Part shown: positions 1 to 9,639 of the stretch, piece by piece | Position numbering within the stretch: the stretch's first letter is position 1 | Layout: the number at the start of each line of letters is the position of its first letter | DNA from: Polyangia bacterium | Lineage (GTDB): Bacteria; Myxococcota_A; Polyangia; Polyangiales; JAUICN01 | DNA: 64,000 nt | NCBI GenBank assembly: GCA_030427835.1 | Contig: JAUICN010000002.1 | Coordinates: 1-64,000 of the forward strand | Reading direction: 5' to 3' | Notes under the pieces: generated by a model | Told to the model about the DNA's origin: nothing | What the model saw: the letters and a program-made list of their open reading frames with translations, nothing else | Database searches by the model: none | Made by a program: the position numbers and the translations under genes

Positions 1-33
1 TGATCGGCCCTCGGAGCCCAGCAAAGCGACCAT
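1..33 (-). CDS. Possible start of a further leftward gene (partial)
   Basis: An ATG at 33 reading left begins MVALLGSEGRS and stays open to the window edge. It is preceded by purine-rich AGGAGG and GGAGGG stretches that could act as ribosome binding sites. It would lie downstream of the DUF3857 gene pair and in the same direction. Eleven codons are too few to name a product, and the interval 34-139 shows nothing else I can identify. Confidence 0.25.
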   Translation of the reverse strand, partial: MVALLGSEGRS

Positions 34-139
34 GACCCTCCAACCTCCTCAACAATGTTCCTACATTGCCTCGTCGGTTGTCACGCCATGGTGGCTCCGC
101 TGAACACCGATCATTCGTTCATCTAAAGCGCGAAGCGGT

Positions 140-3100
140 CTAGTTCCAGAGGTTGTCAGCCTGTTGGCAGAAGCGTGCGAAGATGGCGTATTCGTTGGGG
201 GGGGTGCGCATGGAGGGGATGTGGATTTCCCTGCGGATGTGGGTTGTTCCTGCCTTTCGTTGCACAGTGAGTGTCGCAGTGGCGCCGTTTGGCCCCAGGA
301 TCTCCCGGGGAGTGACGTGACCTTCGAACAACTCCTGTGGGCCGTGCACTTCCAATACCTGGTGAATTGGAATGGCTACGATTTCGGTGGTGAACCGGGA
401 CGGAAGTGCGGCGAACCGTCGCACCAATTGGGTGGGGAACCAATCCCAGGGTGAAAGTGCCTCGTTGGAAGTGGCCAGGTAGGTAAGCTCCGGATCCGTT
501 TGTGAGGCATTGACCGCAGATTTGTGTGGCACCGTGAGTTGTTCGATTTGGGCGCCAGGGAGTTGAGGGGTCAGATACCCTCGAATCACCCACTGTTCCT
601 TGAGCAGTGGGGGAAGTTGGGAAAAAACTTCTCTCCATTCATTGGCTGCGTCACCAAACCAGGTTTCAGATACTTTTGCATTTGTACCCTGGTCGGTGAG
701 TTCCACATCGATGTGGTGCTGAACTGTGGTTCTGTTTGTACTTTGAACGATTCGTTGGGTGGTGGGGTCTTCGAGATTGTAGGCGAGTTGCCCACGGTAT
801 TGAGCCGGTGTGTGGCCAAAGGGAACGTGCTTCTGTGGGAACAACACACCGTGCCCTTCTACCCACAGTGCGTTTTCCGCGAAGGACTGCAGTACCATTG
901 GAGTCCGGGTTTGTAGTCGTGCGTTGTGGGGATCGCCAACAACAGAGTTTGCGTGTACCAGTTTGGAAGGAATGCCCAACAGGCTGCATAGGTAGTGCAG
1001 CACCACCACCGGTGGCCCCTTACCCGTGAATAGTCGGGTGGCCGCAGATCCGGAGCCGATGCCCTCCACGTGTTTCACGGCCCACTCGTAAAGCGCCTGT
1101 GCGGGCGGCTTGTCACTTGCGTTCACAATGGACTCAGCCAGTGCCGTGGCACGGGGATCCGGGTCGAAGACGCCGTCGTACTGGAGCTGATAGATACTTG
1201 CCGCCGAATCCGGTTGGGCTTGGTGCCCTACCCAGACGTGAGGTACGTATTCGGTGTAGCGGACTCCGTTGGGTTCCTGTGCGGGGAGCGGTTCGGTGTC
1301 CTGCGCAGTCCAGGTGTAGCTGTGGTGCTCGCCGCGGAGCTCTTGGGTGGCAACGGGCGCACCATTGCGTGACTCCACTTGCAGTGTGCCGTCCTCGCTC
1401 CAATCCGCCGGTACCACAGCGCGAAACATGCTCTCCAGAAATGGCGTTTCTGGGTTCTGGAAAAAGAATTGAGGGCTTTGAAATACCCCCGCCAGGCCCG
1501 CGACGGGCGGGTGGTGAACGGCATATTCGTATTCGATGAGGTCACCTTCGGTGAGCCCTGCAAAAGAGTAGGTGCCGCCCTGTTGCGGGTGGTCAGGGGT
1601 GCGTGTGCTTCCGTCGGACTTCCAGGTGCGAAGCGTGAGTATTTCAGCACCGGGAGGTGGATCGAACTCACCCCGAGCGTCCAAGGCTTCCTTGGAGTTG
1701 AGCTTCCAGATGTTGTGGGTGACTTCGATGGAAGCGCCATCTTCGAATACGTAAAACAACGTGTAGTCGAGGGCGAGCACCGATGGATCGGTGGCCTCAT
1801 CCAGGGTTGCCCTGTGCGTGGTCACGAAGGCCTCTCCACTTCTACGAAATGGCGTCAAAAGGTTTGTGGAAGGGTCCACCCGTGCGTGGGCGATGGCGAT
1901 TGCAGCGGAAGCCATGGGGGCATGTTCAACCGCGGTGTTGAGAAGAGCAGGGTTTAGGCTGCTGTCGGCAAAGTGACGATCCAGCCATGTGCTCCAAAGG
2001 TTCGGGTAGAGGGGGTGCTGTACTACGAAGGCCTCGAGATGAAGGTCCGCAAGTTCCGTGTCGCCTTCCATCAATGCGAGTTGCTGGCGGTAGGACTCTA
2101 GGGTTGTGCCGCGTATCAAGCCTAGGGCGTCGAGGCGTGTCACTTCGGTGTTTGCCCATTGGGATTGACCTGACTTGATCGCTGAAAAGAGCGACTCGAA
2201 GGACGACGCGTCGCACTGGGCGTACTGATCATGTGCGAACTTTATTTGATCGTAGTTTCCGTCTACCTGTTCAAGAGCGTGCCCGAGTTGTTGCCAAAGA
2301 ACGCAATGGGTCGGATAGGTGCGGGCCAGGTTCTTGAGCAAACGAACGCTAGGGGAAGGCCGCCCGTTGTAGCTCCACGCTTTGGCCTTTGTGTGCAGGA
2401 GGGCGAATACGGTTGGAAACTTCTGAAGGGCCCTGTTTACCTGGTTCAGGGCTGTTTCGTGTTCAGCGTCCTCCAGAAGGGCGTGTATTTTCCGGTATTG
2501 GGGGCGCCATGAGCTACGGTCACGTACGGCCCACAGACTGAGCGCGTGGTTCGATCGTTGTCGTCGTTGGGCATAGGTTGCGTGGGGATCGGTGACGCTT
2601 GCCTGGGCAAAAAGATCCAACGTGTCTGGGGTGGCGTTTTCGGGCAACTCAAAACCCCCGTCGGTCCGGGGAGTTGCAAGTAGCGACAGGGCCTCTATTG
2701 GCTTGCCCTGGTGAAGTAGGATGCTCGCCCGCAGGGAGTGCTGAAACGCCTGTTCCCACTGGTTGGCCCGCGAGGACCCGAAACTATGCATTGGTGCGTC
2801 AAAGAGGCTTGCAGGTAGGGCACAAAAACCCATGGAACTACCGCTGTACCGCGCAGAAAAGCGTACTCTCAATGGTTCTGTGTTGGGTGTGTGTGGTACC
2901 CATGATTCGATGGGTTGTTGTCGTGTGCGAACACCCTGAGAAAAAAGGTGCTCCGACTGTTCTATCCTTACGTAACTGTCCGAAGTTACCCGGAAGAGGA
3001 GTGGTTCGGTGTGTGGTAGGGACGCGACAAACACCGCAGTGCCACCGGCTTGCCCTGGTGGCTTGGGTAGCGAGAGTTTTCCATCGAGGGATAGAAACTC

Positions 3101-3841
3101 CTGGGGTCGTTGAAGCGGAAGCCCGTTTCCCGGGTCGTAGATCGGCTCGTTGAGCCCCTGTTGGTCCACGGGCCAGGTCCTGTTGAAGTCGGCAAGGGTG
3201 TGGTTCCCAAAGGGCCCATAGGCGGTCCAGGTTCGTGCACAGCCCAGGGTCATTGCGGTACTTCTGACCTTCTCGGGATCCCCCCGTTGTCTCCATTCCT
3301 GTAGGACAATGTCACCTACGTGCATGAAGGCCACGGGCCCAAGCCCCCGGGGGTGCTTCAACAGCTCCTGGAGTGCCTCGAAAGTGCGATCTCGAAACTT
3401 GGGTTCCAGGGGGGCTAGGGCGTGCAGGTGAAACAGGGCGGCCGCGGCAAGATCGTAATGTTCCTGGTTTGGGTGAGTGCCTAGGGACTTCAGCAGCTTC
3501 AAATACGCATGAACGGCTTCAGCGGTCGACCCCCGCAGGTCAAGCCATCTGGCCTGGGTGTACTGGAGGGTTGGATCGTTGGGTGTGGATTGAATGGCCT
3601 GGGCAATTGCCTGTTGCGCCCGATCCATGTTTCCTCCGGGGTGGTACATTTCCCCCAGTGCCAGGGCCCGCTGTATTTCGGGATTGTCGTTTTTGCGCCG
3701 GGCCAGACGGGCCAGATCCTCCAAGTTTCCCGCGTGGCGTAGCTGTGCGGGTACACAGGCCATCGCCATTGTGATGGCGCACAGGATTAGGAATGTTGTG
3801 GGCATTGAAAGAAGGTAGGGCTTTTTGAAAGGGAGTTTCAC
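140..3841 (-). CDS. DUF3857/TPR lipoprotein with degenerate transglutaminase-like domain
   Basis: A 1233-residue predicted envelope protein. The hydrophobic N-terminus ends in a lipobox-like AMAC. Roughly residues 40-660 read as helical TPR-like repeats. About 690-860 resembles the DUF3857 beta domain (it includes the stretch EGDLIEYEY). About 920-1010 aligns in position with the transglutaminase core of the protein encoded just upstream. The catalytic-Cys motif (GYGDCKDKA there) is replaced here by GKGPPVVVLHY, so no nucleophile is visible and I infer a non-catalytic domain. The start ATG overlaps the upstream stop (ATGA), which indicates translational coupling. A substrate cannot be assigned; a binding or scaffolding role beside the intact partner is a guess. 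Confidence 0.85.
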   Translation of the reverse strand: MKLPFKKPYLLSMPTTFLILCAITMAMACVPAQLRHAGNLEDLARLARRKNDNPEIQRALALGEMYHPGGNMDRAQQAIAQAIQSTPNDPTLQYTQARWLDLRGSTAEAVHAYLKLLKSLGTHPNQEHYDLAAAALFHLHALAPLEPKFRDRTFEALQELLKHPRGLGPVAFMHVGDIVLQEWRQRGDPEKVRSTAMTLGCARTWTAYGPFGNHTLADFNRTWPVDQQGLNEPIYDPGNGLPLQRPQEFLSLDGKLSLPKPPGQAGGTAVFVASLPHTEPLLFRVTSDSYVRIEQSEHLFSQGVRTRQQPIESWVPHTPNTEPLRVRFSARYSGSSMGFCALPASLFDAPMHSFGSSRANQWEQAFQHSLRASILLHQGKPIEALSLLATPRTDGGFELPENATPDTLDLFAQASVTDPHATYAQRRQRSNHALSLWAVRDRSSWRPQYRKIHALLEDAEHETALNQVNRALQKFPTVFALLHTKAKAWSYNGRPSPSVRLLKNLARTYPTHCVLWQQLGHALEQVDGNYDQIKFAHDQYAQCDASSFESLFSAIKSGQSQWANTEVTRLDALGLIRGTTLESYRQQLALMEGDTELADLHLEAFVVQHPLYPNLWSTWLDRHFADSSLNPALLNTAVEHAPMASAAIAIAHARVDPSTNLLTPFRRSGEAFVTTHRATLDEATDPSVLALDYTLFYVFEDGASIEVTHNIWKLNSKEALDARGEFDPPPGAEILTLRTWKSDGSTRTPDHPQQGGTYSFAGLTEGDLIEYEYAVHHPPVAGLAGVFQSPQFFFQNPETPFLESMFRAVVPADWSEDGTLQVESRNGAPVATQELRGEHHSYTWTAQDTEPLPAQEPNGVRYTEYVPHVWVGHQAQPDSAASIYQLQYDGVFDPDPRATALAESIVNASDKPPAQALYEWAVKHVEGIGSGSAATRLFTGKGPPVVVLHYLCSLLGIPSKLVHANSVVGDPHNARLQTRTPMVLQSFAENALWVEGHGVLFPQKHVPFGHTPAQYRGQLAYNLEDPTTQRIVQSTNRTTVQHHIDVELTDQGTNAKVSETWFGDAANEWREVFSQLPPLLKEQWVIRGYLTPQLPGAQIEQLTVPHKSAVNASQTDPELTYLATSNEALSPWDWFPTQLVRRFAALPSRFTTEIVAIPIHQVLEVHGPQELFEGHVTPREILGPNGATATLTVQRKAGTTHIRREIHIPSMRTPPNEYAIFARFCQQADNLWN

Positions 3842-6800
3842 AGTTGGGGTTCTCCAGGTGTGGATGAAAACTCAAGTTGCTCGTTGAGCAGCAGATCCAC
3901 CCGTTGTAGCCAGTCGCGAAACTTTGGGTATTCGCGTGCGGAGATCTCAGTGGCAGGGATTGCTAGAAAATAACCGACCTCGTACTGAATGTGGGCTTCG
4001 TCAGCGTCGTTTCGGCGCATTTCCACTTTGACGGTTCCAAACTGGCTTTCTATTTGTTGCTTTTTTTGGGCGGGGCGGTTCGACCATTCGTAGCTGTTGG
4101 GCAAGGTGAAAAGGGTGCTGTGCTCAAGGTGAACGGGTATGGAGATGATCAGATCCTGGGTGCGACTTTGTTCTGGCGCCAGGGAGTTCACCAGGTTCTG
4201 CACGCCTGTGGAGCTGCTCTGGTGCCTGACAGGAACCGAGATCATGTGCGCGTCCTTGCTGATTTCTTTGCGTATGAAGTTTGGAATGCGTGTGTTGTAG
4301 ATGAGACGCACCGTGGATTCCCGCTCTAGTTCTACGGACTGCACGTTCGATATGGAGGCCCCAGGAAATGCGGTTTGGAGAATACGTTCAAGCCGCTCTT
4401 GTCGGGTGGCTGTGGGGGCCAGTTGGCGCCGATAGCCTGCTGCCTGATCTCCGTTGAGGGTTTCTTCGATTTCTGCGGTTGCGGTTGTGTCCGAAAATGC
4501 ATTTACTGTGATTTTTCGGCCGTGTTTCACGTGGTTCAGTGTGATTTCGGGAGTTTCATGGCGTTCCACATGAAGGCGGGGAGCTGTGTTGGGATCGTGC
4601 GACGGGCGTGGACCCACGTGAAGTACGGAAGCCCCTCGGTCCATGGACGGGAGTTCTTGGGATCCATGGTGTTCTGCAGTGCCGTCGAGGTAGAGCTTGA
4701 ACTCAGGTACGTAGGCGATGGCGTGGTCGAATACTGCAAGGGAAGGGACATCGTCGGTCAAGGGGCCGTGCCTTGTGGTACGTAGCAATACGAGATCGGT
4801 CGGGATGCCTGCATGCCGAAGCAGAATGTAGAGAAGAGACGCCTTGTCCTTGCAGTCACCGTAGCCCCGTTCCGTAATTCGAGAGATGGAATAGGGCTTG
4901 TGGCTATGGATACCCAGTTCGAGCCCCACGTAGCGTGTGTTGTCGAGTACCCATCCATAGATACGCTGTGTGGCTGTTTTCCTGTCTTCTGCAGCCGTGA
5001 GATCCAGGTTCTCTGTGAGGTTTTGAACTACTCCCTCGAGCTCTGGTGTGGCCACGAGCTGTTCCTTGATGAGATCCCACCACCACTGCCCCAGTTGTTG
5101 CCATGTTTGAAACGTGGAGATGTGCACGTAGGGCAGCCGTTGCTGGGCACCCCGGGCATGGTGTTCACGTGTGCCTTCGGGTAGGTGGGTTGTGGTAAAA
5201 GTATGTTCGCGGTAGGCGCCTTGGGATTTCGTTTCGTGTTGAATGGGCGGTGCCTGCTGGGAACTGTGGTTCTTGAGCTCGATGCGCAGGTTCATTTCTG
5301 GCGGGTGCCGTAATACGTACTTCCACTGCTCTGTGCGAAGCCCTCCACCCGCGACTTGTAGCGTACCAAAGTAGGTGCCGTACCCTGGGTGCCGGCGGAT
5401 GTCGTAGCGTTGGTACTGGATGTCCACGAGGTCCCCTGGTTGCAGTTGGGGAAAGAGAATGACGCTTGCTTGTCTGTTGTAGAACATGCGGTGCCATGGG
5501 CGACCCATGGGTTCCTGAACCACACCGGATGAATCCTGTGTGGATCCATCTGCGTGGTGCACGCGCGCCGTGACAACGCGCACCTCTTGCTGTTCTGGAT
5601 CGTAGGGAATCGCGTAGCTGGATAGGTCTCGGGCTCCGTCGTCTGTGTGAATGGCATAGGTTAGTCGGGTGGTTTGATCGGATAGACCGCTTGTTTCTAC
5701 AGTTTCCACGGTGATGTTCTGGAGCAGGGTGATCCCGTGATCTTTCGGAGACGCGTCGGGGTAGGGTGGCAGCTCCTCCGGGCCGAGGTGTTGCGCGAGT
5801 GGATCCGTGCTGCTCTGTTGGAGTTGTGCCAAGAGTTTTTTTGCGTGGCGGTGTTGCGGATCCCTCTCAAGTGCAGATCTCAGGTGTTCAATGGCAACGG
5901 GTGTGTTGCCCTGGGTGGTGGCCTGTCGGGCGGCCCACAATTGAACCTCTGGGTCGTTCGCAAACGTAGCAATTAGGGCAGCCCTTCGACTGGTTGGTTC
6001 TTTGCTCGAGTATTTCAGTGCAAAAAGGTGTGTATCCACACGGTGGCTTGCCACCTCGAGCAGGGCTTCAATAAGACCTTCAGCTTGCTCCTGTTCGTTG
6101 CGATGGGCGTGCCAGCGGGCAAGGGCTCGTAGTGGTGCCGGATTGCCGGGCTCCAGTTCTAGCTGTTTATGGAGTCCTGTGATGCCCAACGCCACGAGCC
6201 CCACGTTGTCGGCAGCCTCCCTGTGAGTGTGCCAATAGGCAGGCACGTGCCGTTTTTCAATAGGGACTTTCTGAAGCTCGGCAAGAGCCGAGCGTGGCAT
6301 GTCGTGTCGATTCAGTACCCTGGCGCGGGTTAGATGCCACTGAAGATGAAGATTGCTTTGTTCGGGGGGGTGCGAAAGTAGTGGCACAACTTCGTGCTCC
6401 AGGGGTGTGTTTAGCCACGTTCGAGCCGTGAACCACCGCCTGGAATCCGGGTGGAGGCCTACGGTTGAGGAGGTCACAAGATTGCGAATGTGGTCTGTCT
6501 GGCTTGATCGCTGTGCGATGCGCAGGGCTAGGTCGATCCGAGTGGGCGTGGGTTTTTCATCCACCAGCCGCTTTGCACGGGTCCATAGGGTGTCTCTGTT
6601 GTCGTAGGTTCCTGTGAGATACTGAAAGCGAAGAACTCGTTCGCGCTCGCCTGTGCTCCATGTGTCATCCCAACCCTGTACCGTGTCCCATAGGGAGGGG
6701 TAGGGTGTACGGCGACGGATGGTGGGTGCGTTGACAGTGCTTAACCAAATCTTCCATGATCGGTCTTTTACGCATGTTCGCACCAGGAGTTCGTTTTCTC

Positions 6801-7485
6801 CTGGCTGCATGTCTACCCACAACCGATGGCGATTTGGAAAGGCGTCGTAGTGCTCTGCCTGATCCAGAATCTGGATGCCGTTCCACCATGCACGTACGGA
6901 TCCATTTGCCCCTAGAGAAACCAGGGCTGTTTTTTCGGAAACGGTGTTGGTGGGAACGGTGTATTTCACATAGGCACAGCCAGTGCGCTCGGGGGCAAGT
7001 AAGGGTTGTAGGTTGGGGGATCCGCCATGAAATAGAAGTGCGGGCACGGTGATCCACGTCATCCCCTTGGGATCTTGCTCCTGTTGCTGTGCCTCTTCTG
7101 GGGTGAATCTAGGGCTGACCTCCCAGGTTGTTGGGTTTTCTCGTGTTGTTGGGTTTTCTTGGGTCTCTTTTGTGCGGCCCATGCGAAGGGCTGCCTGTTG
7201 TTGGTAGTGGGTTACTAGGGACCGCACTTCCGGGTGGAGGCGGCTGTCGGCCAGGGTATCTAGGGTGTCCACAATGGTTTTGGGGTGTTGGAAGTCCCAG
7301 CTGTTCCAAAGTTCGATCAACTGGATCGCGGCGTCGGCCGGGTGACCTGCATTGCGGATCCATTCCATGCGTTGGCTTGGGGTGGCGAGGTAATCGTCAG
7401 GGCTGGACGCGCGGGTTTCCGCAAAGGCCCCGTTGGAAGTGACCGATTGCGCCATGAGCAGCGTCGCAAATAGGAGTTGTTTCAC
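3838..7485 (-). CDS. DUF3857/transglutaminase-like protein with TPR region
   Basis: A 1215-residue exported protein with an N-terminal signal (MKQLLFATLLMAQSV). A long helical/TPR region (about 300-560) is followed by a DUF3857-like beta domain (about 580-780). The transglutaminase-like core carries all three expected residues: Cys878 in GYGDCKDKA, His921 in FDHA and Asp934 in YLDG. Such cores are cysteine-protease or transglutaminase folds; the bacterial DUF3857 group has no well-defined substrate, so peptide or peptidoglycan cross-link processing is inference. It is the first gene of a two-gene leftward operon and overlaps the degenerate partner by 4 bp. A proline-rich 18-bp in-frame repeat (ENPTTR/ENPTTW) lies near residue 110. 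It is divergent from the PilZ gene. Confidence 0.88.
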   Translation of the reverse strand: MKQLLFATLLMAQSVTSNGAFAETRASSPDDYLATPSQRMEWIRNAGHPADAAIQLIELWNSWDFQHPKTIVDTLDTLADSRLHPEVRSLVTHYQQQAALRMGRTKETQENPTTRENPTTWEVSPRFTPEEAQQQEQDPKGMTWITVPALLFHGGSPNLQPLLAPERTGCAYVKYTVPTNTVSEKTALVSLGANGSVRAWWNGIQILDQAEHYDAFPNRHRLWVDMQPGENELLVRTCVKDRSWKIWLSTVNAPTIRRRTPYPSLWDTVQGWDDTWSTGERERVLRFQYLTGTYDNRDTLWTRAKRLVDEKPTPTRIDLALRIAQRSSQTDHIRNLVTSSTVGLHPDSRRWFTARTWLNTPLEHEVVPLLSHPPEQSNLHLQWHLTRARVLNRHDMPRSALAELQKVPIEKRHVPAYWHTHREAADNVGLVALGITGLHKQLELEPGNPAPLRALARWHAHRNEQEQAEGLIEALLEVASHRVDTHLFALKYSSKEPTSRRAALIATFANDPEVQLWAARQATTQGNTPVAIEHLRSALERDPQHRHAKKLLAQLQQSSTDPLAQHLGPEELPPYPDASPKDHGITLLQNITVETVETSGLSDQTTRLTYAIHTDDGARDLSSYAIPYDPEQQEVRVVTARVHHADGSTQDSSGVVQEPMGRPWHRMFYNRQASVILFPQLQPGDLVDIQYQRYDIRRHPGYGTYFGTLQVAGGGLRTEQWKYVLRHPPEMNLRIELKNHSSQQAPPIQHETKSQGAYREHTFTTTHLPEGTREHHARGAQQRLPYVHISTFQTWQQLGQWWWDLIKEQLVATPELEGVVQNLTENLDLTAAEDRKTATQRIYGWVLDNTRYVGLELGIHSHKPYSISRITERGYGDCKDKASLLYILLRHAGIPTDLVLLRTTRHGPLTDDVPSLAVFDHAIAYVPEFKLYLDGTAEHHGSQELPSMDRGASVLHVGPRPSHDPNTAPRLHVERHETPEITLNHVKHGRKITVNAFSDTTATAEIEETLNGDQAAGYRRQLAPTATRQERLERILQTAFPGASISNVQSVELERESTVRLIYNTRIPNFIRKEISKDAHMISVPVRHQSSSTGVQNLVNSLAPEQSRTQDLIISIPVHLEHSTLFTLPNSYEWSNRPAQKKQQIESQFGTVKVEMRRNDADEAHIQYEVGYFLAIPATEISAREYPKFRDWLQRVDLLLNEQLEFSSTPGEPQL
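7127..7162 (-). repeat. Two in-frame 18-bp tandem repeats
   Basis: Two adjacent 18-bp units differing at two bases encode ENPTTR then ENPTTW within the linker of the DUF3857 protein. The length is a multiple of three, so copy change would not break the frame. Confidence 0.8.
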
Positions 7486-7579
7486 CCGGTGGTCTTACCG
7501 CTGGTGGCGAATAGAGCCAAGAAAGCTCTCTGAAACCAGAATTTGGACCTGGACACCATGATGTAGGTATTGTGACTAC

Positions 7580-8095
7580 ATGCCCCTGGAATCCACCTGG
7601 ACCGACGTACCTTTCTACCCTTCAGATACCCTTCGGACCGAACGGTTTTCGGCGTCCTCCTTTGGCCTGGTGCCCTATCTTCCACGTCAAACGCTGCGCC
7701 GGTGGGTCCGTACGGATTGCCAGGTGGTGACTGAGCGGGGGTTTTCCCTATTGGGAGAGCGCTCTTTGGATCTGTCGCCCAGGGGGATGTTGGTGGAGAG
7801 CGAAGAGGATCCCACCCTGGGTGAGCCGCTGCTGTTGTCCCTGCGTGTTCCGGGTACGCGCCAGTGGATCGATACCGAGGGCACCATTGCTCGCGTGGTT
7901 CGCGGCCGGCGCCTGTCCGACCCCTACCAGGGTGTGGGCATTCGCTTTGCGCCCCTGGATCCGTTCTCCAACTCTTTGCTTGCCACAAGTCTCAAACGCT
8001 ACCCGCCACCGTTGCCTACCCGCCAACCCCGCCACGACTACGCCGCCACCATTCGAAACATCTACCAAGAACATCGCCCTTGGATCACAGCTTGA
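7580..8095 (+). CDS. PilZ-domain protein
   Basis: A 171-residue cytoplasmic protein with a PilZ-like domain. An arginine-rich RRWVR lies near residue 38, followed about 30 residues later by DLSPRGML, matching the RxxxR and D/NxSxxG c-di-GMP-binding motifs. A beta-rich stretch ends in YQGVGIRFAPL, as is usual for the fold. The C-terminus (SRNIYQEHRP-like, basic and proline-rich) is unassigned. PilZ proteins read c-di-GMP to control motility, polysaccharide or development. It stands alone, divergent from the DUF3857 operon, so its target is unknown. Binding is inferred from motifs only. Confidence 0.85.
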   Translation: MPLESTWTDVPFYPSDTLRTERFSASSFGLVPYLPRQTLRRWVRTDCQVVTERGFSLLGERSLDLSPRGMLVESEEDPTLGEPLLLSLRVPGTRQWIDTEGTIARVVRGRRLSDPYQGVGIRFAPLDPFSNSLLATSLKRYPPPLPTRQPRHDYAATIRNIYQEHRPWITA

Positions 8096-8140
8096 GCTGT
8101 TTGTTTCGCTAGGCGGCGCGGGATTTGCGTTCTTTGTCTA

Positions 8141-8306
8141 TCGCGCACCTCATTCGATCGGATCGAGTTTTAGCCTTGATCTTTGGCTCTGGAGCGGCGT
8201 CGTACGTGCTCGCCGTAGCTTTGGCTACGCCTGCGCGCGCCTTCTCGCTCCAATACCAAATCTGCAGCGGCCAAATTCTCAATCATCTCATATGAGGTGC
8301 GCTGTA
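8141..8306. mobile_element. 160-bp inverted-repeat element, copy 1
   Basis: The element is bounded by the perfect 11-bp inverted pair GCGCACCTCAT/ATGAGGTGCGC (8142-8152 and 8292-8302). It contains a central hairpin CGTAGC-TTTG-GCTACG and is about 85% identical by eye to 57830-57989. Both copies continue into TGTA after the right repeat. It is non-autonomous: no transposase is visible. The reverse strand is open and reads RRRSQSYGEH in the middle, but this comes from the repeat and is not a gene. It lies in the gene-free stretch 8096-8527. The rest of that stretch (8307-8500) shows no further structure beyond possible promoter DNA for the gene at 8528. Confidence 0.8.
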
Positions 8307-8527
8307 GATTTTCTAGCACGCGGTGATTGATGCCAGTTGATAGTGCGTTCATTTCTCGTCTGGGGGGATGGGTTGTTCGATATTGTTTCTGCGAGCGATT
8401 CTGAAGAAACATATTCCGAGTGTCCGGTTGGGGAATTTTTGCCCTTGATCGGTGAGGGAAAGTGACTCCAAGTATCTGACCACCGCGGGGCGATTTTGTC
8501 CGTGGGGTGAGACGAGGAGTTTGCACT

Positions 8528-9598
8528 ATGGCGCATCGGTTGAGGTCGTTTTGTTTGTACCTGTTTGCGTTCACTTGGGCGGCAGGTGTTTCAGAAAGTG
8601 CGCTTGCCCAGGTGCAGTTTGCACCCCTATCGCAGTGTACGGGTCTTGCGCACATCAATACGTTTACGCTCCCCTATTGGGTGGGTGATGTCGAAGCTGT
8701 TGGCGATGACCACATCATTTTCGGTGGGGACAGCGTGGAAATGTGGAGGTACATGGGTACGGCATTTCGTCGAACGGCTACCCTTGGTTCTGATACACGT
8801 GTTCATTCGGTTTCGGCAGGCGATGGCTTTGTCATCACCGTGGATCGCAACGGCAACTGGAGTCCCAAAATATACGCACCACAGTCAGTTCCCACGGGAG
8901 GTTCTTGGTGGGAAGCGTTGTCGTGGAACGAGCTGGCGCTTCCATCTTGGGTTATCAATCGTAGCCCAAACGAGTCATTTCCACCGCAGGTTGTGGCACT
9001 GGGCACAAGTGTTGTGACGGGCAACATGGCCTCAGGATCTGGTGCCCCGTTTCGAATAGGTACTGTGTGCGGGACCCAACCCAGTATCTGCTACCAGGAC
9101 GTGGGTTCTGTGTGGGCACAACACACTAGTAACATATTTGATATTCGCATGGCGAACTCAAACGGCGACCTCTTAGTGAAGCACGCCAACTGGAACCGTC
9201 TGTTTTCACTCACAGAGATGATTCAAGCGGCCACGACTTCGAACTCCTCTCGCATTGGCTACGGGTCGTTGCCACAGCCTGAAAAAGGATCAATTTCTAC
9301 TGGTACATCTAGCACTGCGGGTCAGGTTGGCTTGGCCTACGACGATGCTGCGCAGGCCATGGTGATCCTAGAGCACGTACCCGATGGGCCTGCCCAGCTT
9401 CGTGTCACGACGACCGATGAGGCGGAGGCTCATCCTGAACTTGCCCACGTGGTGTTCGATTCGACCCGTTACCCGTACATGTTTGCAGAGCACCTTCAGG
9501 ACGTGGAAGTTACAAGGGACAAGGTGTACTTGCTTGAGCGGGAAGAGCGCCTTCCTGGCGGTTCAGCTCGGCTCCATATTTTGAAGAAGTGCTGGTGA
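8528..9598 (+). CDS. Secreted beta-propeller-like protein, first of a tandem pair
   Basis: A 356-residue protein with a clear signal peptide (MAHRLRSFCLYLF through ESALAQ). I chose the ATG at 8528 because GAGGAG sits 8 nt upstream; an in-frame GTG at 8507 is less likely. The mature protein starts with a Cys-containing strand (FAPLSQC) and ends with ILKKCW, so a disulfide could join the two ends. The repetitive beta-strand pattern suggests a propeller, but no family is recognised. The neighbouring gene encodes a related lipoprotein: FPPQVVALGTSVVTG here corresponds to FPEIAASGTLVALTG there, and both end in CW. A periplasmic or surface role is inferred. Confidence 0.75.
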   Translation: MAHRLRSFCLYLFAFTWAAGVSESALAQVQFAPLSQCTGLAHINTFTLPYWVGDVEAVGDDHIIFGGDSVEMWRYMGTAFRRTATLGSDTRVHSVSAGDGFVITVDRNGNWSPKIYAPQSVPTGGSWWEALSWNELALPSWVINRSPNESFPPQVVALGTSVVTGNMASGSGAPFRIGTVCGTQPSICYQDVGSVWAQHTSNIFDIRMANSNGDLLVKHANWNRLFSLTEMIQAATTSNSSRIGYGSLPQPEKGSISTGTSSTAGQVGLAYDDAAQAMVILEHVPDGPAQLRVTTTDEAEAHPELAHVVFDSTRYPYMFAEHLQDVEVTRDKVYLLEREERLPGGSARLHILKKCW

Positions 9599-9639
9599 GT
9601 AGACCCTGCAGGGGAAGTTTTGTGAAGGAAGGTGTGGTG

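Noticed and set aside
8507-8527. GTG start for the secreted protein at 8507
   Set aside because: The ATG at 8528 has a good GAGGAG at 8 nt and gives a clean signal peptide.
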